NCBI GenBank assembly: GCA_009801085.1 | Contig: VNWV01000015.1 | Location: forward strand, 186,001 to 250,000 | Origin: Lasiodiplodia sp. COLG20 | Taxonomy: Eukaryota > Ascomycota > Dothideomycetes > Botryosphaeriales > Botryosphaeriaceae | Direction: 5' to 3' | DNA length: 64,000 bases | Part shown: in pieces, positions 31,371-44,443 of the stretch | How the letters are laid out: the number at the start of each line of letters is the position of its first letter | How positions within the stretch are numbered: position 1 is the stretch's first letter | The notes under the pieces: model-generated | The model's database searches: none | What the model was told of the DNA's origin: nothing | The model's input: only the letters and a program-made list of their open reading frames with translations | Translations under genes and position numbers: made by a program

Positions 31371-34300
31371 ATGGCGACCGACCCGCTGTCTCTGCAGTTG
31401 GACGGCGTGCCTTCGCACCAGTACAAAGCAAAAAGACAGTCCGTCTTTGCGTACGCCACGCTGTTCGACCGTGTTACCGTTGCCATCAGCTGCCTATGCG
31501 CCATCAGTGCCGGCGCTCTGAACCCACTCCTGACCGTCATCTACGGCAACCTCGTCGGTAGCTTCCAAGACTACGCCAATGGATCCACCACCAGCAGCAC
31601 TCTGCGGCAGAACATCTCGCGCTTCACGCTCTTCTTCGTCTACCTCGCCGTGGGAGAGTTCGTCCTGGTCTACGTGGCCACGGTCGGCTTCTTCCACACC
31701 GGCCAACGCATCTCCCAGAGCCTCCGCAAAGCCTACTTCCGCGCACTCTTGCGTCAGAACATGGCCTTCTTCGACCGCCTCGGCACGGGCGAGGTCACCA
31801 CTCGGCTCACCTCGGACATGCACCTGGTGCAGGAAGGCATCTCGGGCCGGATCTCCCTGACGCTGACGGCGCTGGCCACCTTCTGCACCGCCTTCGTCGT
31901 CAGCTTCGTCATGTTCTGGAAGCTCGGCCTGATCCTCGTCCCCGCCGTCGCAGCCATGGCAGCCGCCAACGTCTTCGGCGGCAAGCGCGCTCTGCACCAC
32001 ACACGCCAGGCCACCGCCGCCTCCAGCGCCGCCGCCGCCGTCTCCGAAGAGGCCATCCGGTCCATCAAGCACGTCGCCGCGCTCAACGCCCAGGAGACCA
32101 TGGCGCGGAAGTACCTGGCGCACGTCCGCCGCGCCGAGGGCTTCGGCGTCCGCGCCCGCGTCGTCAGCGCCCTCGGCGTCGCCAGCTTCATGGGCGTCAT
32201 GTATCTCAGCTACGGGCTGTCGTTCTGGCAGGGGTCGCGCTACCTCGTGCGCGGGGACGTGACGGGCGCCGGCGTCGTCACCGCGACCATGGCCGTCGTC
32301 ATCGGCGCCGTGGCCGTGGGCAAGATCGCCCCGAATGCCGAGGCCTTCGTCGCGAGCGTCGCCAGCGCCGAGGGCATCTTCGACACGGTTGGCCGCAGGT
32401 CGCCGCAGGATCCGCTGTCCGAGGAGGGCGACAGGCTTGAGAATGTGGAGGGCCATATCGCGTTTCGCGGCGTGCGGCTGGCATACCCGGCGCGGCCTGA
32501 CGTGACTGTGCTGGACGGCGTTGACTTGGATTTTCCGGCGCGCAGAAAGACGGCTCTGGTCGGGGCTTCCGGCTGTGGCAAGAGCAGCATTGTCGAACTG
32601 ATAGAGAGATTTTACATGCCTCTGGGAGGCCGTATTAGTATGTTCCCACACGCGACCCTTCACGGCCTCGACCTTGACATCATTTTCTCACAGCCTTGGA
32701 CGGCCGGCCGATTGAGTCGTTGAACCTGAACTGGCTGAGGTCTCAGATGGCACTGGTGGGTCAGGATCCTGTACTGTTCAACACGAGCATTCTCAACAAC
32801 ATTTGCTACGGTCTTTCCGGCCAAGAGCCTGAGCTCCAGCGTGACCGAGCTGTTGCCGCAGCAAAAGACGCGGGCGCCCACAACTTCATCGTTGGGCTGC
32901 CTGCCGGCTACGAGACAAGAGTGGGCGAAAGCGGACTTCAGTTGTCCGGCGGCCAAAGACAGCGTATAGCCATTGCGAGAGCACTGATTAGGGACCCGAA
33001 GATTGTCCTTCTGGACGAAGCAACTTCGGCACTGGACTCTGCGTCAGAGGCAGAAGTCCAGAAAGCATTGGATGTCGCCGCCGAGGGTCGGACAACCATT
33101 GTCATCGCTCATCGGCTTTCGACGATTCAAAACGCAGACAACATCATCGTGCTCGCTCATGGTCGTGTCGCCGAGCAGGGGACCCATGAGTATCTCATGC
33201 AACAGAAGGGAACGTACTTCACCATGGTCGAAGGACAGAGGCTTCTATCGGCGAGACAGAAAGAGGGCATGGAAACAAGCCTTGTACGATCATTGTCCGC
33301 AGCATCACTGACCAAGAAGGGAGCAAGCAACGAGCACTGTTCCGAAGTCAATGAAGAAAGCAAAATTGAAGGTCTCTCGCACACAACACCCCCACAAACT
33401 GTATCATACTCACGAGTGAAGCAGGAGACACGATCGAAACGGGCTCGTCTGCCAGGACCGGACCGTCTACTAAAAACCCTTCAAATGCTTCCCTGTGGAC
33501 GCTGATGAAAGTCATCGCCAGATTGAACCGCCCCGAAGCCCTGCTCGTCCTGACAGGCTTGGCCTGCGCAGTCGTCGCCGGCGGAGGAACTCCAGCGTAA
33601 TCGCCAATGGCCGTATATTCGACCATGACAGTGCTGACAAACCGCACTTGCAGGCAGTCCGTCTTCTTCGCCAAGTCCATAGACGCAATGTCGCTACTAC
33701 CGCCCTCCTACGGCCTCCTGCGCCAACGCATGGACTTCTGGGCACTCATGTACCTCACGCTCGGCATCGTCATCTTCGCCGCCTGGCTCGGGCAGGGCGT
33801 CTGCTTCGCCCTCTGCTCCGAGCGCCTGACGCGCCGCGCGCGCGACCAGTCCTTCCGCGCCATCCTGCGCCAGGACACGAGCTTCTTCAACGAGCCGCAC
33901 CACACCGTCGGCGCGCTGACGGCGCTGCTGTCCAGCAGCAGCACGAAGCTGTCCGGCCTGAGCGGCGCCATCCTCGGCGCCATCCTCACCGCGCTGGGCA
34001 CGCTGGCCGGCGGCGTCGCCCTCTCCCTCGCCGTCGGCTGGAAGCTGGCGCTCGTCTGCGCCGCCACCATCCCCGTCGTGCTGGGCTGCGGCTGGGCGCG
34101 GCTGCGCACGCTGTCCCTCTTCGAGCAGGAGCTGCGCCGCTCCTTCCACGACTCGGCGTCGTTCGCGACCGAGGCCGTCGCGGCCGTCCGGACCGTGGCG
34201 TCGACGTGCCTCGAGCGCTGGGCGGCGGAGCGCTACGGCGCGATACTGGATTCGCAGGCTGCTGAGAGTCTGCGGGCGATCCTCAAGGCGTCGGCGCTGT

Positions 34301-35424
34301 ACGCGGCGTCGCAGTCGCTCGTCTTCCTCGTCGCCGCGCTGGGGTTCTGGTACGGCGGTGGTTTGATTGCGGATGACGAGTACACCGTCTTCCAGTTCTT
34401 CATCTGCTTCGCCGCGCTGGTCTCCGGGTCGCAGTCGGTTGGGGCCGTCTTCTCCTTCGCGCCTGACATCAGCCACGCCCTCGAGGCTGGTCGGGAGCTG
34501 ATGGTGCTGTTCGACAGACAGCCAACGATTGACGACAGCGCGAGTGATAGCGATGGTGGTGCGAGCATCAGCCAGTGCGACGGCGCCATCGAGCTGCGCG
34601 ACGTCACCTTCGCGTACCCGTCGCGGCCCGAGCAGGAAGTGCTGCACGGCGTCAGCTTCTCAGTCCGTCCTGGCCAATTCGTCGCGCTGGTCGGGCCGAG
34701 CGGGTGCGGGAAGAGCACCGTCATCGCGCTGCTCGAGCGCTTCTTCGACCCGGCGAGCGGCGAGGTCCTGCTGGACGGCCAAAGCATAGCGCGGCTGAAG
34801 GTACGCGACTACCGCGGACGCGTGTCGCTGGTCGGCCAGGAGCCGACGCTGTACGAGGGGACGATCATGGAGAACCTCGTTCTTGGTGTGGAGGATGGAG
34901 ACGTCTCGGCCGCGGCTGTGGAGAAGGCGTGCAGGGAAGCCAGCATCTACGACTTCATCACTTCTCTTCCGTAAGTCACTTCACTTTTTCCCCAAATCAC
35001 ACCCACGCCGCTCTCTCTCCCCTTCCTCGAAGAACCACCACTGACAACAACCCACAGTGACGCTTTCTCCACCCCCGTCGGCCCCCGCGGCACCCTGCTC
35101 AGCCAGGGCCAGAAGCAGCGCCTCGCCATCGCCGCCGCCATCCTACGCAACCCGCGCGTGCTGCTGCTGGACGAAGCAACATCCGCGCTCGACTCCGCCT
35201 CGGAGAGCGTCGTCCGCCAGGCCCTCGACGCGGCTGCGCGGCACCGCACCACCATCGCCGTCGCGCATCGCCTCAGTACGGTCCGGAATGCGGATCGGAT
35301 TTTTGTGATGGAGCGCGGACGCATCGTGGAGGCGGGGACACATGAGGAGTTGATGGGGAGGAGGGGCGTGTATTTTGGGATGGTTGAGTTGCAGGGGTTG
35401 GAGGGCGGGGAGGGGGGTGGGTAG
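31371..35424 (+). CDS. Full-length ABC-B exporter (MDR/Ste6-like)
   Basis: Exons are 31371-32637, 32694-33371, 33422-33596, 33654-34970 and 35058-35424 (1267 residues; introns 56, 50, 57 and 87 bp). The order is TMD1-NBD1-linker-TMD2-NBD2. NBD1 has Walker [10 protein letters not shown] (about residue 397), signature LSGGQRQR (about 506) and [14 protein letters not shown]2 has GPSGCGKST (about 1054), a changed signature LSQGQKQR (about 1160) and [12 protein letters not shown]. The second intron uses a weak GTCTCT donor and is the least certain; the others fit well. ABC-B pumps export hydrophobic drugs and peptides, including yeast a-factor. Two shared-motif copies precede it, which puts it in the peptide locus. 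Confidence 0.9.
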
Positions 35425-36334
35425 AGAGTGGTGTGGATGCGAAGGGGCGTGGGGGTGAGGGGGCGATGGGGGAGTGTGGATTGGATTAGAGGGGGAATTG
35501 CTAAATAATTCTAGAAGCTCGGCTACGAAGGGAATTCGGCGTAATAGAAGCTGTGGGGAGTAGGTTAGGCTTCGAGGCTAGGCTTGGGCTAGAGACATGC
35601 TTAAGTCGCACGTGAGAGTAAGTATACGCACGCCGTATAGCTATCTTCGGCGGCTAGGACCCTTGGACAGGCCATGTCATCACCATCATGGTGGGAACCA
35701 TGTTACAGTACGGTGCATGAGCACAGCGCCACAGCCGTTTCGAACGTTCGTTGTATTCAATATTCCACCGTAGCTCTAACATTCGTCCAATAGCCTTCGA
35801 GACTTTTATGCGGTGGGGTGGCGGGGTCGATCGACGGTCCTCCGAGGGAACCCGGGTGGCGTTTGATCCCTAAACATGATCGCAGAGGGAATCGTTTCAT
35901 GTTACACGTTCTATTTACAGATTGGCTATTGTCTGAGCCTGGAGCAGCCCAAAATGTGGGGGCCATAGCAGCACCTTATTCCCACTCGTGATGATTGGCT
36001 CCCCTGGACGTAAGCCTGGATCTGCGAAACGCCGTGGGAATTGTCTCAGAGTTAGCCTTCTTGATTGGCTTTGTGTATTTCGGCTCCGCAAATTCCCAGT
36101 TCCTACATCGCTTACGACAGATTCCACAGCCTGATAAGGTCTTTGACCCCAAGTCGTGGGAATCGATCCTGTTTGAAGCGGTAGCCTCAACAATATATTG
36201 AACCCCATCCGCGTCACTCTTATAGCACTCGGTCTATCTCTACTGTCGTCCACAAACATGTCTGCGATCGGCCAATCTCGTCACACCTGACCGAGGTGCA
36301 TCGGACTTCTCCTAAACCCAGCCTGTAGCCTAAA
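35425..36334. other. Intergenic region, 0.9 kb
   Basis: Short open frames only. A hydrophobic 68-codon frame at 35995-36201 has no ATG start and no domain. No shared motif copy. Confidence 0.5.
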
Positions 36335-39300
36335 ATGGCCACCGATGGGCCTACTTTCGCTTCGACCACCCGACATCACAACAACAACAACCATCAGTTG
36401 CCTAGCCTTCCACAGCAATTCAGCGCAGAGGAGGACCAGGCAAGGTAACAAAGATAATCCATCAGATAAATGCAGCTTCGCTCACCATGTGCACAGGGAT
36501 CTAGCACCTATGTATGAGGCGCCTCAATACGACCAACGGGTGGATGCAGAGCCTGAGAGCCTTTGCGACCAGACTTGCATTTGCCGCCATAGTCTCGACC
36601 ATGCCAAAGCCTGCCTCTGCTCATTTACCACAACCAATCGCCATTCATCTACCGGGACAAGCGATCGAAAGAAAAAGGTGCATCACGTAATCGACGTCCT
36701 TCAAAACTCTTACGATTCCGAGACTGGAGATGGCCTGGATGGTAAAACACCACATCAGAGCATTGATTTACAGCATCACTAATTTCTATTCAGATGATGA
36801 AACCACCATGCAAACGGAGCTCGAAGAACATGAAGAAGATCCTGAAACACAACCACAATCTCTCCACGGATCATTCCATGAGCTTCAGCATAATTTTTCC
36901 GGTTCGACATTGGGCGAAATTGCCGGAACAGGATCCGATCTTGGGGTGAAAGAAAACGTCGAATTTCCCATCGAAACAGGAACCAACCAGCCTTTGGATC
37001 ATACACAGTCATCCACTCAATCTTTGAACGAAGAATCACTCTTACTGTCACAAGTACCTCTGATGGATATCAATTATTTCACATTTTCTATGTCGACATA
37101 TCCTAAGTTCCGGCCTCTCGTTTTTGAGTTAACTTCCGCCGTTGGCTCGATCTGGTTTCTGTTCTTCGGCCTAAGGGACTGGTTGCAAGCACTAGAAGGC
37201 CTTCGGCAAAACCATGAGAACCTTGGCCATCTATTCGACGCAAGGGTCCAAGAGCGATTGAGGGGACAACTATGCTTGGTGATTCAGAGGGGATGTTGGA
37301 ATCCCGATGCGCTCAACCGATATGCACGGAGAGTTACTCTGATTCGGCATTCATTGGAAACTGCAGAGGACTCTGATATTGACCACCATCACTTCGGAGA
37401 ACACCTGACTGCTTTGGGTTCCATCAGACGTGCAGTCCAGAGGCAAGATATCGTTCTGTTGCAACTTCTCATTCAACACGGCGCTAATGTCAACTGCCAT
37501 GGACGTTCTCGCCGCACGTCAGAGAAGTTGAAGGGAAAACTTCTCGTGCAGCCTTACACAAGTTTTATCCACTGTCCGCTCATCACCGCTCTAAAAGATG
37601 GCAACGAAGTGTTTGCACGGTTGCTCATCAGGCACGGCGCAAGTTTCGACAACAATTGTCCTTCATGTCACTGCATAGATGGCATTCTGCAAACTGCTAT
37701 CAGGACATGTTCGGATGACTTTGTGCTATGGTTGATCGATCGGGGTGCGAACGTCAACCAGAACAGGTTTTTAACCCATTTCGTGGGAGATACTCCTCTT
37801 ACGGTCGCTCTGAGACATGGCAAAGAGTCCATCGCACAATACCTTGTCCAACGTGGCGCAGATATGGACACGGTGCCGGCACTTTATATCGCCATTGAGA
37901 AGTGCTCAGATGAATTTGTCCTGTGGTTGATTGATCAGGGCGCGAACGTCAACCAGAACAGGTTTTTAACCCATTTCGTGGGAGATACCCCTCTTACGGT
38001 CGCTCCAAAACACAGAAGAGAGTCCGTTGCACAATACCTGATCCGCCATGGCGCGACTTTTGACCCTCCCAGCTTCCAGATGATGCCCTCGCCTATCCAT
38101 ATCGCTCTCAAATCCTGCTCAGAAGACTTCTTCCGTGGACTTGCTCCTCAAAGCAATCCAACGACTGGGGACCAAACTTTGGAGGACTTCCTGAAAGCTT
38201 CTCTTCATGTAGCAGTCTTCGAGAGGTCCATATCTCACATTCGCCTTTTGATCAAACTCGGCGCGGATGTTAATCGGGTTTACGACGGAAAGACCCTCCT
38301 TGGAATGGCATTAACGCAGGGCTCGGAACCCATCATACGATGTCTGATGCTAAACGGAGCAAGCATCCAAAGAGCTATGGAATTATTCCGAGCCGAGTAT
38401 TCACCAATTGAGTGCGACATAATAATCAAATTGCTCAAGGAACAATGGAAGCATCTACTGCAGGAAGCCACCACTGTCAAAAAGAACCTCCGTATGCTTC
38501 GACTTACCTTTGGTGAGCAGCATACGGTTATCATGGCTGCATCTCAGCGTGCTGATGATGGAAACTCGACAAACGACTTTGGTGAAGCCTATCAGACCAC
38601 CTCGAGCTTTGCTGAATTCGCCGAGCTACCGGCCTGTGCGGGGCCCCTCGGTTCATGGAGTCTTACCCTTGACAAGGAACAAGCAAAAGCCTGGAAAACT
38701 GGTTTCGATTCCCTGAGGCGGCTCTGCGATGCTAAGCTACCTGGTGGCCTCAATGAGGTCATTATGTTTCTTGCTTTAGCCAAGGCAATGTCAGAGATTA
38801 TTGGAAAGCAGGACATAGAAAGCCATCAGGCTATGTTCTTGATGGATTTGGGTCGTTGGGAAATACTCTTCCATACAGAACCGCACCTCTTGCGTCTCTT
38901 CCGCTTGGCAATCCGAGCTATCTGGGATGTCGACACAGAGCAAGATCCAGGCCAGTGCATCGACCTAGCGTGCCTGGACATCGAGAGGTTCCAAGAGATG
39001 GCTCTCAGTTTGGTTGCCCATATGGACCATGCTCTTGGGCTCGAAATAGGAAGCGAGATGAGCCTAATGGCTACCCAGGCTCCCTGGACAGACCAGTTAC
39101 CCAACCACGACGCGCAGTTTTCCCAAAGCCAGACGTCATTACCGACACAAAATGGAGTAGATCAGCAAGAATTGGTAGCGGGTGGTACCCCATCTCTACC
39201 AAGCACTGCCAACCTACCGCACTTCCCAGACTGGGGTTTGGATCAGTCCGGCGCTTACTTTGAAGTAACGAAAGGTCTTCAGATTGTATTCCATCTCCTT

Positions 39301-40297
39301 ACTGGAGCCATTTTCTCAATGGTTTTGGCTCTCATCCTAGGTAAGTCTAAGAATACGCCTGCAGATGTCAATGTGAACCCTTTGATGCGTACGACGAGTC
39401 ACATAACATGACGACAAAAAGCCGGGCTATGAACCATGCTAATATATTCAGCAGCCTATGCGTATTCTTCTTCCACAAACCTAGCATCATTCGAGCTGCC
39501 ATTTATGACAGCAGTCCTGAAGGAGGCCCTAGGGAAAGCTATGAGTATGACGGAACAAGCCGCGCGCCAGGCTTTGGAGCATGTACTCAAATACATGATT
39601 GAGGAAAATCATTTCATGAGCTTCGCTAGCCTACAGGAATTCTTATCGGAACCGGCTTTCAGTACAGTACGTACTCATCCTTTCGGAGGTTGTAGTCCAT
39701 TAAAAGAACTCATCTATAAAACAGGACACCTCGATGGACAACCCGGATCTTGACCTGCCTAGGAAGTTTCAAATGGCATATATGATGGAGGTATCATTGC
39801 TTATGATAGCAGTTGTATTTCCTTTCTCTACAGTCAACCCACCTCAAAGCTTTTATGAAACGATGTCTACTGCGGGGCAACGCTACGCGAGCGGACCTTA
39901 TCCAGTTTCGGGAAACAGAGATAGTGAAACTGAAGAAATTCGATCTCTCCAAGATTCAAATTCAAACAGGTTTGAAGAATATCCTACCAGTGCATAGAAA
40001 TTTAGTGCTTACTATGTGCCCAGATCTGTCCCTGCCACCAATCACTCGGCCATGGCCTCGTCCACGAGAGGGCTTCTCGAACAGCAGTCACCACCAAGGA
40101 ATCGAAAAAGACGGTGCAAATATTGCAACATTGAATTTCCAACCGTCTCCAACTGTGGAAGACACGAAAGGGAGCATCATGAGGGGAAACGATTCCCATG
40201 TAGGATTCCGGAATGCGGGAAAGTCTTCCCAAAAGACCACAGACGAAGGGAGCATGAATATCGCATGCATCCCGAGTTCTTTAACCGTGCTCTTTAG
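36335..40297 (+). CDS. Ankyrin-repeat protein with C-terminal C2H2 fingers
   Basis: Six exons: 36335-36444, 36497-36741, 36794-39340, 39452-39666, 39725-39969 and 40024-40297 (1211 residues if all are right). The first two introns (52 bp each) and the last (54 bp) are clear; the 58-bp intron at 39667 is less so. The N-terminus is Asn/Gln-rich and has a short Cys-rich patch. Ankyrin repeats run from about residue 335 to 655 (LLIQHGANVN, WLIDRGANVNQ, LLIKLGADVN). A hydrophobic stretch near 948-968 (LLTGAIFSMVLALIL) could cross a membrane. The end holds two C2H2 fingers (CKYCNIEFPTVSNCGRHEREHH; FPCRIPECGKVFPKDHRRREHEYRMH). Function unknown. Confidence 0.78.
37725..38042 (+). repeat. Recent internal duplication of an ankyrin unit
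   Basis: The segment at about 37725-37850 recurs at about 37917-38042 with few changes; one block of some 46 bp (GCGAACGTCAACCAGAACAG onwards) is identical. It encodes GANVNQNRFLTHFVGDTPLT twice, much closer than the other ankyrin units. Confidence 0.8.
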
Positions 40298-40850
40298 CGG
40301 AGTCAGAAATCGTAGTGAAGGGCTTTTTTTTTTTTGTTTTTCTTGTGACAGTCCTTGCTTTTCTCGTTCAAATTTTAACGGCAGCAAATTCCTTCGCATT
40401 CTTGCGAAGACAAATGAATAGATAAATGTCGATTACTTCCACAGTTCAATATCTAATTCATCAATGCGGTTATTTTTGTCATTCCTTATAAGTTAATTAC
40501 GCGTGATATTGGCTTGAACTGTGCTACCATACAAATCTGGTGTCGTAGTGGAGATATTGTGGTCGATATTTGGCGATGCTAGCTAGAACTTGAAGGGAGA
40601 CGAAGTTTGGGATGGAGGGCTTCGGTGATATAAAGTAATTGGTTATCTTGTTATGTATATATGTCATGTGATGCTTAGGAAAGATTATCTGTTGCTCTAA
40701 ACAAATGGTGAAAATGCCATCGCTGGTATAGGTAACTGCTGTTGTCTAAATCGAGATGCAATTTCTTCGATTGCCAACTATGAACAACTGAGATGATACA
40801 CAATTTAATAGAACTACACACAAGTAGGAGCTTAGAAAAGTTTTGGGCAT
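40298..40850. other. Intergenic region between convergent genes
   Basis: AT-rich, about 550 bp, between two 3' ends. It holds a run of about 11 T near 40326. Nothing else seen. Confidence 0.6.
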
Positions 40851-43041
40851 TCAACCGTTTGCTGTGAGGAATCTTATTTCTCCATCCTCATTCCTGTGTA
40901 GCCGGGCTGGTATAGCCCTCGCCATTGTTTCGATTCCCAACAAAGTTTGGTCTACGCCATCCACCTTATCTGTTCGGTGCTGGATACCATATAGAACAAG
41001 CGGAAGACAGCTCGATTTCCACAAAACGCCTCCATCCTTCTTTCGTGTAGTAACGGCCACAGTGAAGTAGAGAATTGCGACTAAAACACACCCAGCAGGG
41101 TACGCAAACCAGGGCCAGTCCACGATCATGAATGTCTCGTCTCGAAATGCTGTGCCAGAATGACGAACGGATCCCGGGCCCATGCGTATGTAGTTTGTCA
41201 TGCTCTCCGAGAGAAGCTCCGTAAACTCGGTTATGTTCCTGTTGATTAAGAATCTGCTTGGATGGGATTGTTCAGGAGGACGGGTGGGATAGCCATTGTA
41301 GATAGAGAAGTTGAGCATCTCGAGGATGTTTCGTTGGTCCAGGAAGAAATTTCCTTTCTCCTTATTGCCGATGGTGAATGTCCTGGAAGCAAAATTTGAG
41401 AGCGAGTCGGGAAGTGATGCTGGGTTGGATATAAAGAACTCCTGGCAGGAGCCGAAGTCCTCAGCGGATGATCTTATCCAACAGCCACTTCTTTTAAGAG
41501 GATTCAACTTCAAGTTATGAGTAACGCTGGAGTTGATCACTCCATTAACCTATCTATCGGTTAGCCAAATGATGAGCTGCAAGCCATTTATTAATGCCTT
41601 ACTACGTGGACCTTTTCATAAACTTTAGCGCACCAATTCAATTGACATTCCGTCATTTGCATGCTCGTTTTCGTTGATGGGAACTTGTCGTTTCCTTGAT
41701 ATTTGACATCAGAAATGGGGACTGGCTGAGCAACTGCAAATCGAAGCAAAGCTGGTGTTGTGTAATCAGGTACTTTGTTGGGGATTCGTGGGCTCCGGGT
41801 TCCTTGGGAAGCCCAGACTACATCATCCTTTGGTATATATGGCACCAGTTCCTCAGGAGCTAGTGTGTGAGATTGGATTATGGTGTAATTCATCTCCCTA
41901 CTCATGTTGTAGGGGCGGTTGTACGTGCCGTTTTCGATGATAAAAGTGATGTTCTGAGGCGTGTCATATCTCAAACGAGCACAAACCGATGTTGAAGATG
42001 TATTGTCCCGATTGTATTCCCTCTGTCGATGAAGACAAGTTGGCGAAATGGTTGAAACATCTTCGCATGTATGGCAGACTCCAAGAGAAACAAAACCGGT
42101 ATAAGTGCAATTTCCAGTGGAGCAACCGTACTCCAGACGCTTTGGGAGACCAATGAGACTCCCAGAAATTGCACGATCCATATCTGAGACTATGCAGTCT
42201 GTGAGCATTTCTCTACTTTATTTTCATCCAACTTACCGGAGTACATTTGTAAATCAGTTTCTCCGTTATATTCAGGAAAGTATGCGAATGTATATGGCAT
42301 CCAAGTAGCGGGATCTATCTTGTCGACATCCGGTGGCTTGGTTTTGAACGTGAGGATTTGCTGCGCAAATGGATCCATAGCTAGCGCGAGAACTATGATG
42401 AGAGCAGCACCAGATGCCATCAAAGCCTTTCCACGAGTACGATAGGTGAACAGGAGAGCTCCCCAAGGACCACGGGATGCTTCGTTGAAGGCTTCGATAT
42501 TGTAGAGTGGTCGTGTTCGGGGCCGGAAAAAGTCCCACTTGAGTTGGCTCAGAGCTTGAGTGACAGCAACTAGAGCCGATGACTTTGCGACCGTTGTGAA
42601 GATTGACACCAGCGTGTTTGGTGCAATGGTGAATGGCCATTGTGAAAGAGGTTGGTCGTGCACGTTGTATAGTAGGATGGCGACGGCCATGATACACACC
42701 GAGCTGAACAGTAGCGCGAGAATTTCCCAGCCCCACCACTGGTTGACGAAGTAGTTGAGATTCTGGTGAAGCCTCTGGGTCCCACGTTTGAGTCTAGCCA
42801 TGCACCCTCTGCCATGTTTCCCAATATGTTCGTCGAGATGGGTTTCGGGAGGCTTGGAGAGCGTTTGGAGAGATGAGCCAGGACGGCTGCCCTCTTCGGT
42901 ACCGAGAGATAAATAAGGATCGAGATGTGCGTAGCTTCCGTTTCCTGGAGCATCGCCATTGGTTGCTGATGTAACCAGCGGTACCATCACAAATGCCGCA
43001 TCATCGGACCATCCTGCGTTTGACATCCGGTGTCGTGCCAT
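40851..43041 (-). CDS. DUF3176 membrane protein (copy 1)
   Basis: Exons are 43041-42237, 42189-41603 and 41549-40851 (696 residues; introns 47 and 53 bp). After a disordered N-terminus, DUF3176 begins near residue 100 with WWGWEILALLFSSVCIMAVAILL, then APNTLVSIFTTVAKSSALVAVTQALSQLKW, EAFNEASRGPWGALL and a third helix ending ALAMDPFAQQIL. The long outer part is Cys-rich (YGCSTGNCTYTGFVSLGVCHTC; ECQLNWCAKVYE), and a last helix (WPWFAYPAGCVLVAILYFTVAV) lies near the end. The layout suggests a plasma-membrane protein with a large disulfide-bonded external domain; its role is unknown. Intron 2 sits at the same place, before VNG, as in the second copy at 54.7 kb. Confidence 0.85.
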
Positions 43042-44443
43042 CGTTCCTCTGAAGTTAAAGGTAGTAGTGTAAGTTTTGTTGAGAACGAAAAAGAGGAAGA
43101 TCGGACAATGTAAGCGCCACGGCAGCAGGATTCACTGGCCTTGTATATAGCTAGTAAAGTGGATAGTCGGGAAGAAATTCCATTATGACATACACGAATT
43201 TGTTTATCTGCGAGCTATCTCTTGATTGCTAGAACTGGCCTATTGAATTGACCGTAAAATTTAACTCGACCAATCAAAAATATCAAGGCAGCCTTGTCTT
43301 TTGTTGGAGGCTGCTGACAGACCTCCCCGTCTCCCGATTGTGCAACGTTTATTCAGCTGGCCCGGTCTTGGGTTCGCCAGTGTCGAATGGCTTTTCAACG
43401 CCACTCCATGTAATAGTGGCTTGCAGATTTAGTCCAGAGTGGAGCAATCATAACCGAGTGGTCACGCCACTCAACTTTTACATCCCCCATAGCTGCAAGA
43501 GTCGCTACAGTATTGAGCACAATGATGAAAGACCTGAGTTTGATTTTAATGTTGACTTGAAATGCAAAATAAGTGATAAAATACGGTGTTTGATATCAGT
43601 GCAAGACCAAGGGTGATTTCTCAAAAGATTTTTCAGACTGATGCTGATCACAAACTTGCAAACCGAAGCCCAAAATTAGACACACCTGATGTGCATGTTG
43701 GTGCCCGCTCAAAGATAAGGACGTATGCAAACACGCGGCCTGCCAATCTTTGACACGCTTTGAAGTGGCTTTACAGCTCTAATGCCAAGAGTGTATCGCA
43801 TAATTCCTTTGCTCGGCAGAAGCGGGGCACGTATCAAAGCTTGGTAGCACAGCGATAGATAACTTTTTATAGTCCGTGACTGCGTCGTTTGGAATAGTCC
43901 AGCCTTGGGCTCGTGATCGTCGAAGAACTTTCAATTACGTCACATGAAACAGTGGCTTGGGAATCACTCCATAGAAGACTGCAATAGATTACCCGCGGTG
44001 GCTTCGCTTGCGCTCGGCTAAGATTACTCAGGCGCCGCACGGTGGCACATTCACATCCTTCCGAATGGCTGCAATGACATCCAATGCGAATTCGACGATC
44101 TGTAATCCAAGCCACTAATTGCTTGGTCCTTGGCGTGGAGTATCATGCGGTGCTTGCAGAGGGAGTACCACGAGACCTCTTAAGAAGATTCAAACACAGA
44201 GATCATGCATGATACACATTGAGAAATGGCTGTGTTGGATTACGGAAGAGCTTAGTATACTTCAAGTATGTTTGCAGTGCTCCTCGGCCATGACGTCGAC
44301 CAAAACCGGTCTGCAGTCTCCTAGACTGCGCAGTAACAGTAGGTACATGCTCCAGCAGACAAAGGTCTTCGGGTCTCTTATCACGCAGTGAGCTCCCAAC
44401 GGGTCCACGGTACAACAGGATTGGCCTGGCTCTCGGCTCCTTC
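43042..44443. other. Intergenic region, 1.4 kb, with diverged repeat
   Basis: No supported gene. A stretch near 43372-43427 (CTTGGGTTCG...GTGGCTTG) is matched with many C/T and G/A differences near 43908-43963. This may be an old duplicated fragment. Confidence 0.4.

Noticed and set aside
31494..34647. Long minus-strand frames over the ABC exporter (about 31494-32663 and 33697-34647)
   Set aside because: Low-complexity antisense frames caused by high third-position GC; no domain.
35995..36201. 68-codon hydrophobic frame upstream of the ankyrin gene
   Set aside because: No ATG start and no similarity; probably chance.
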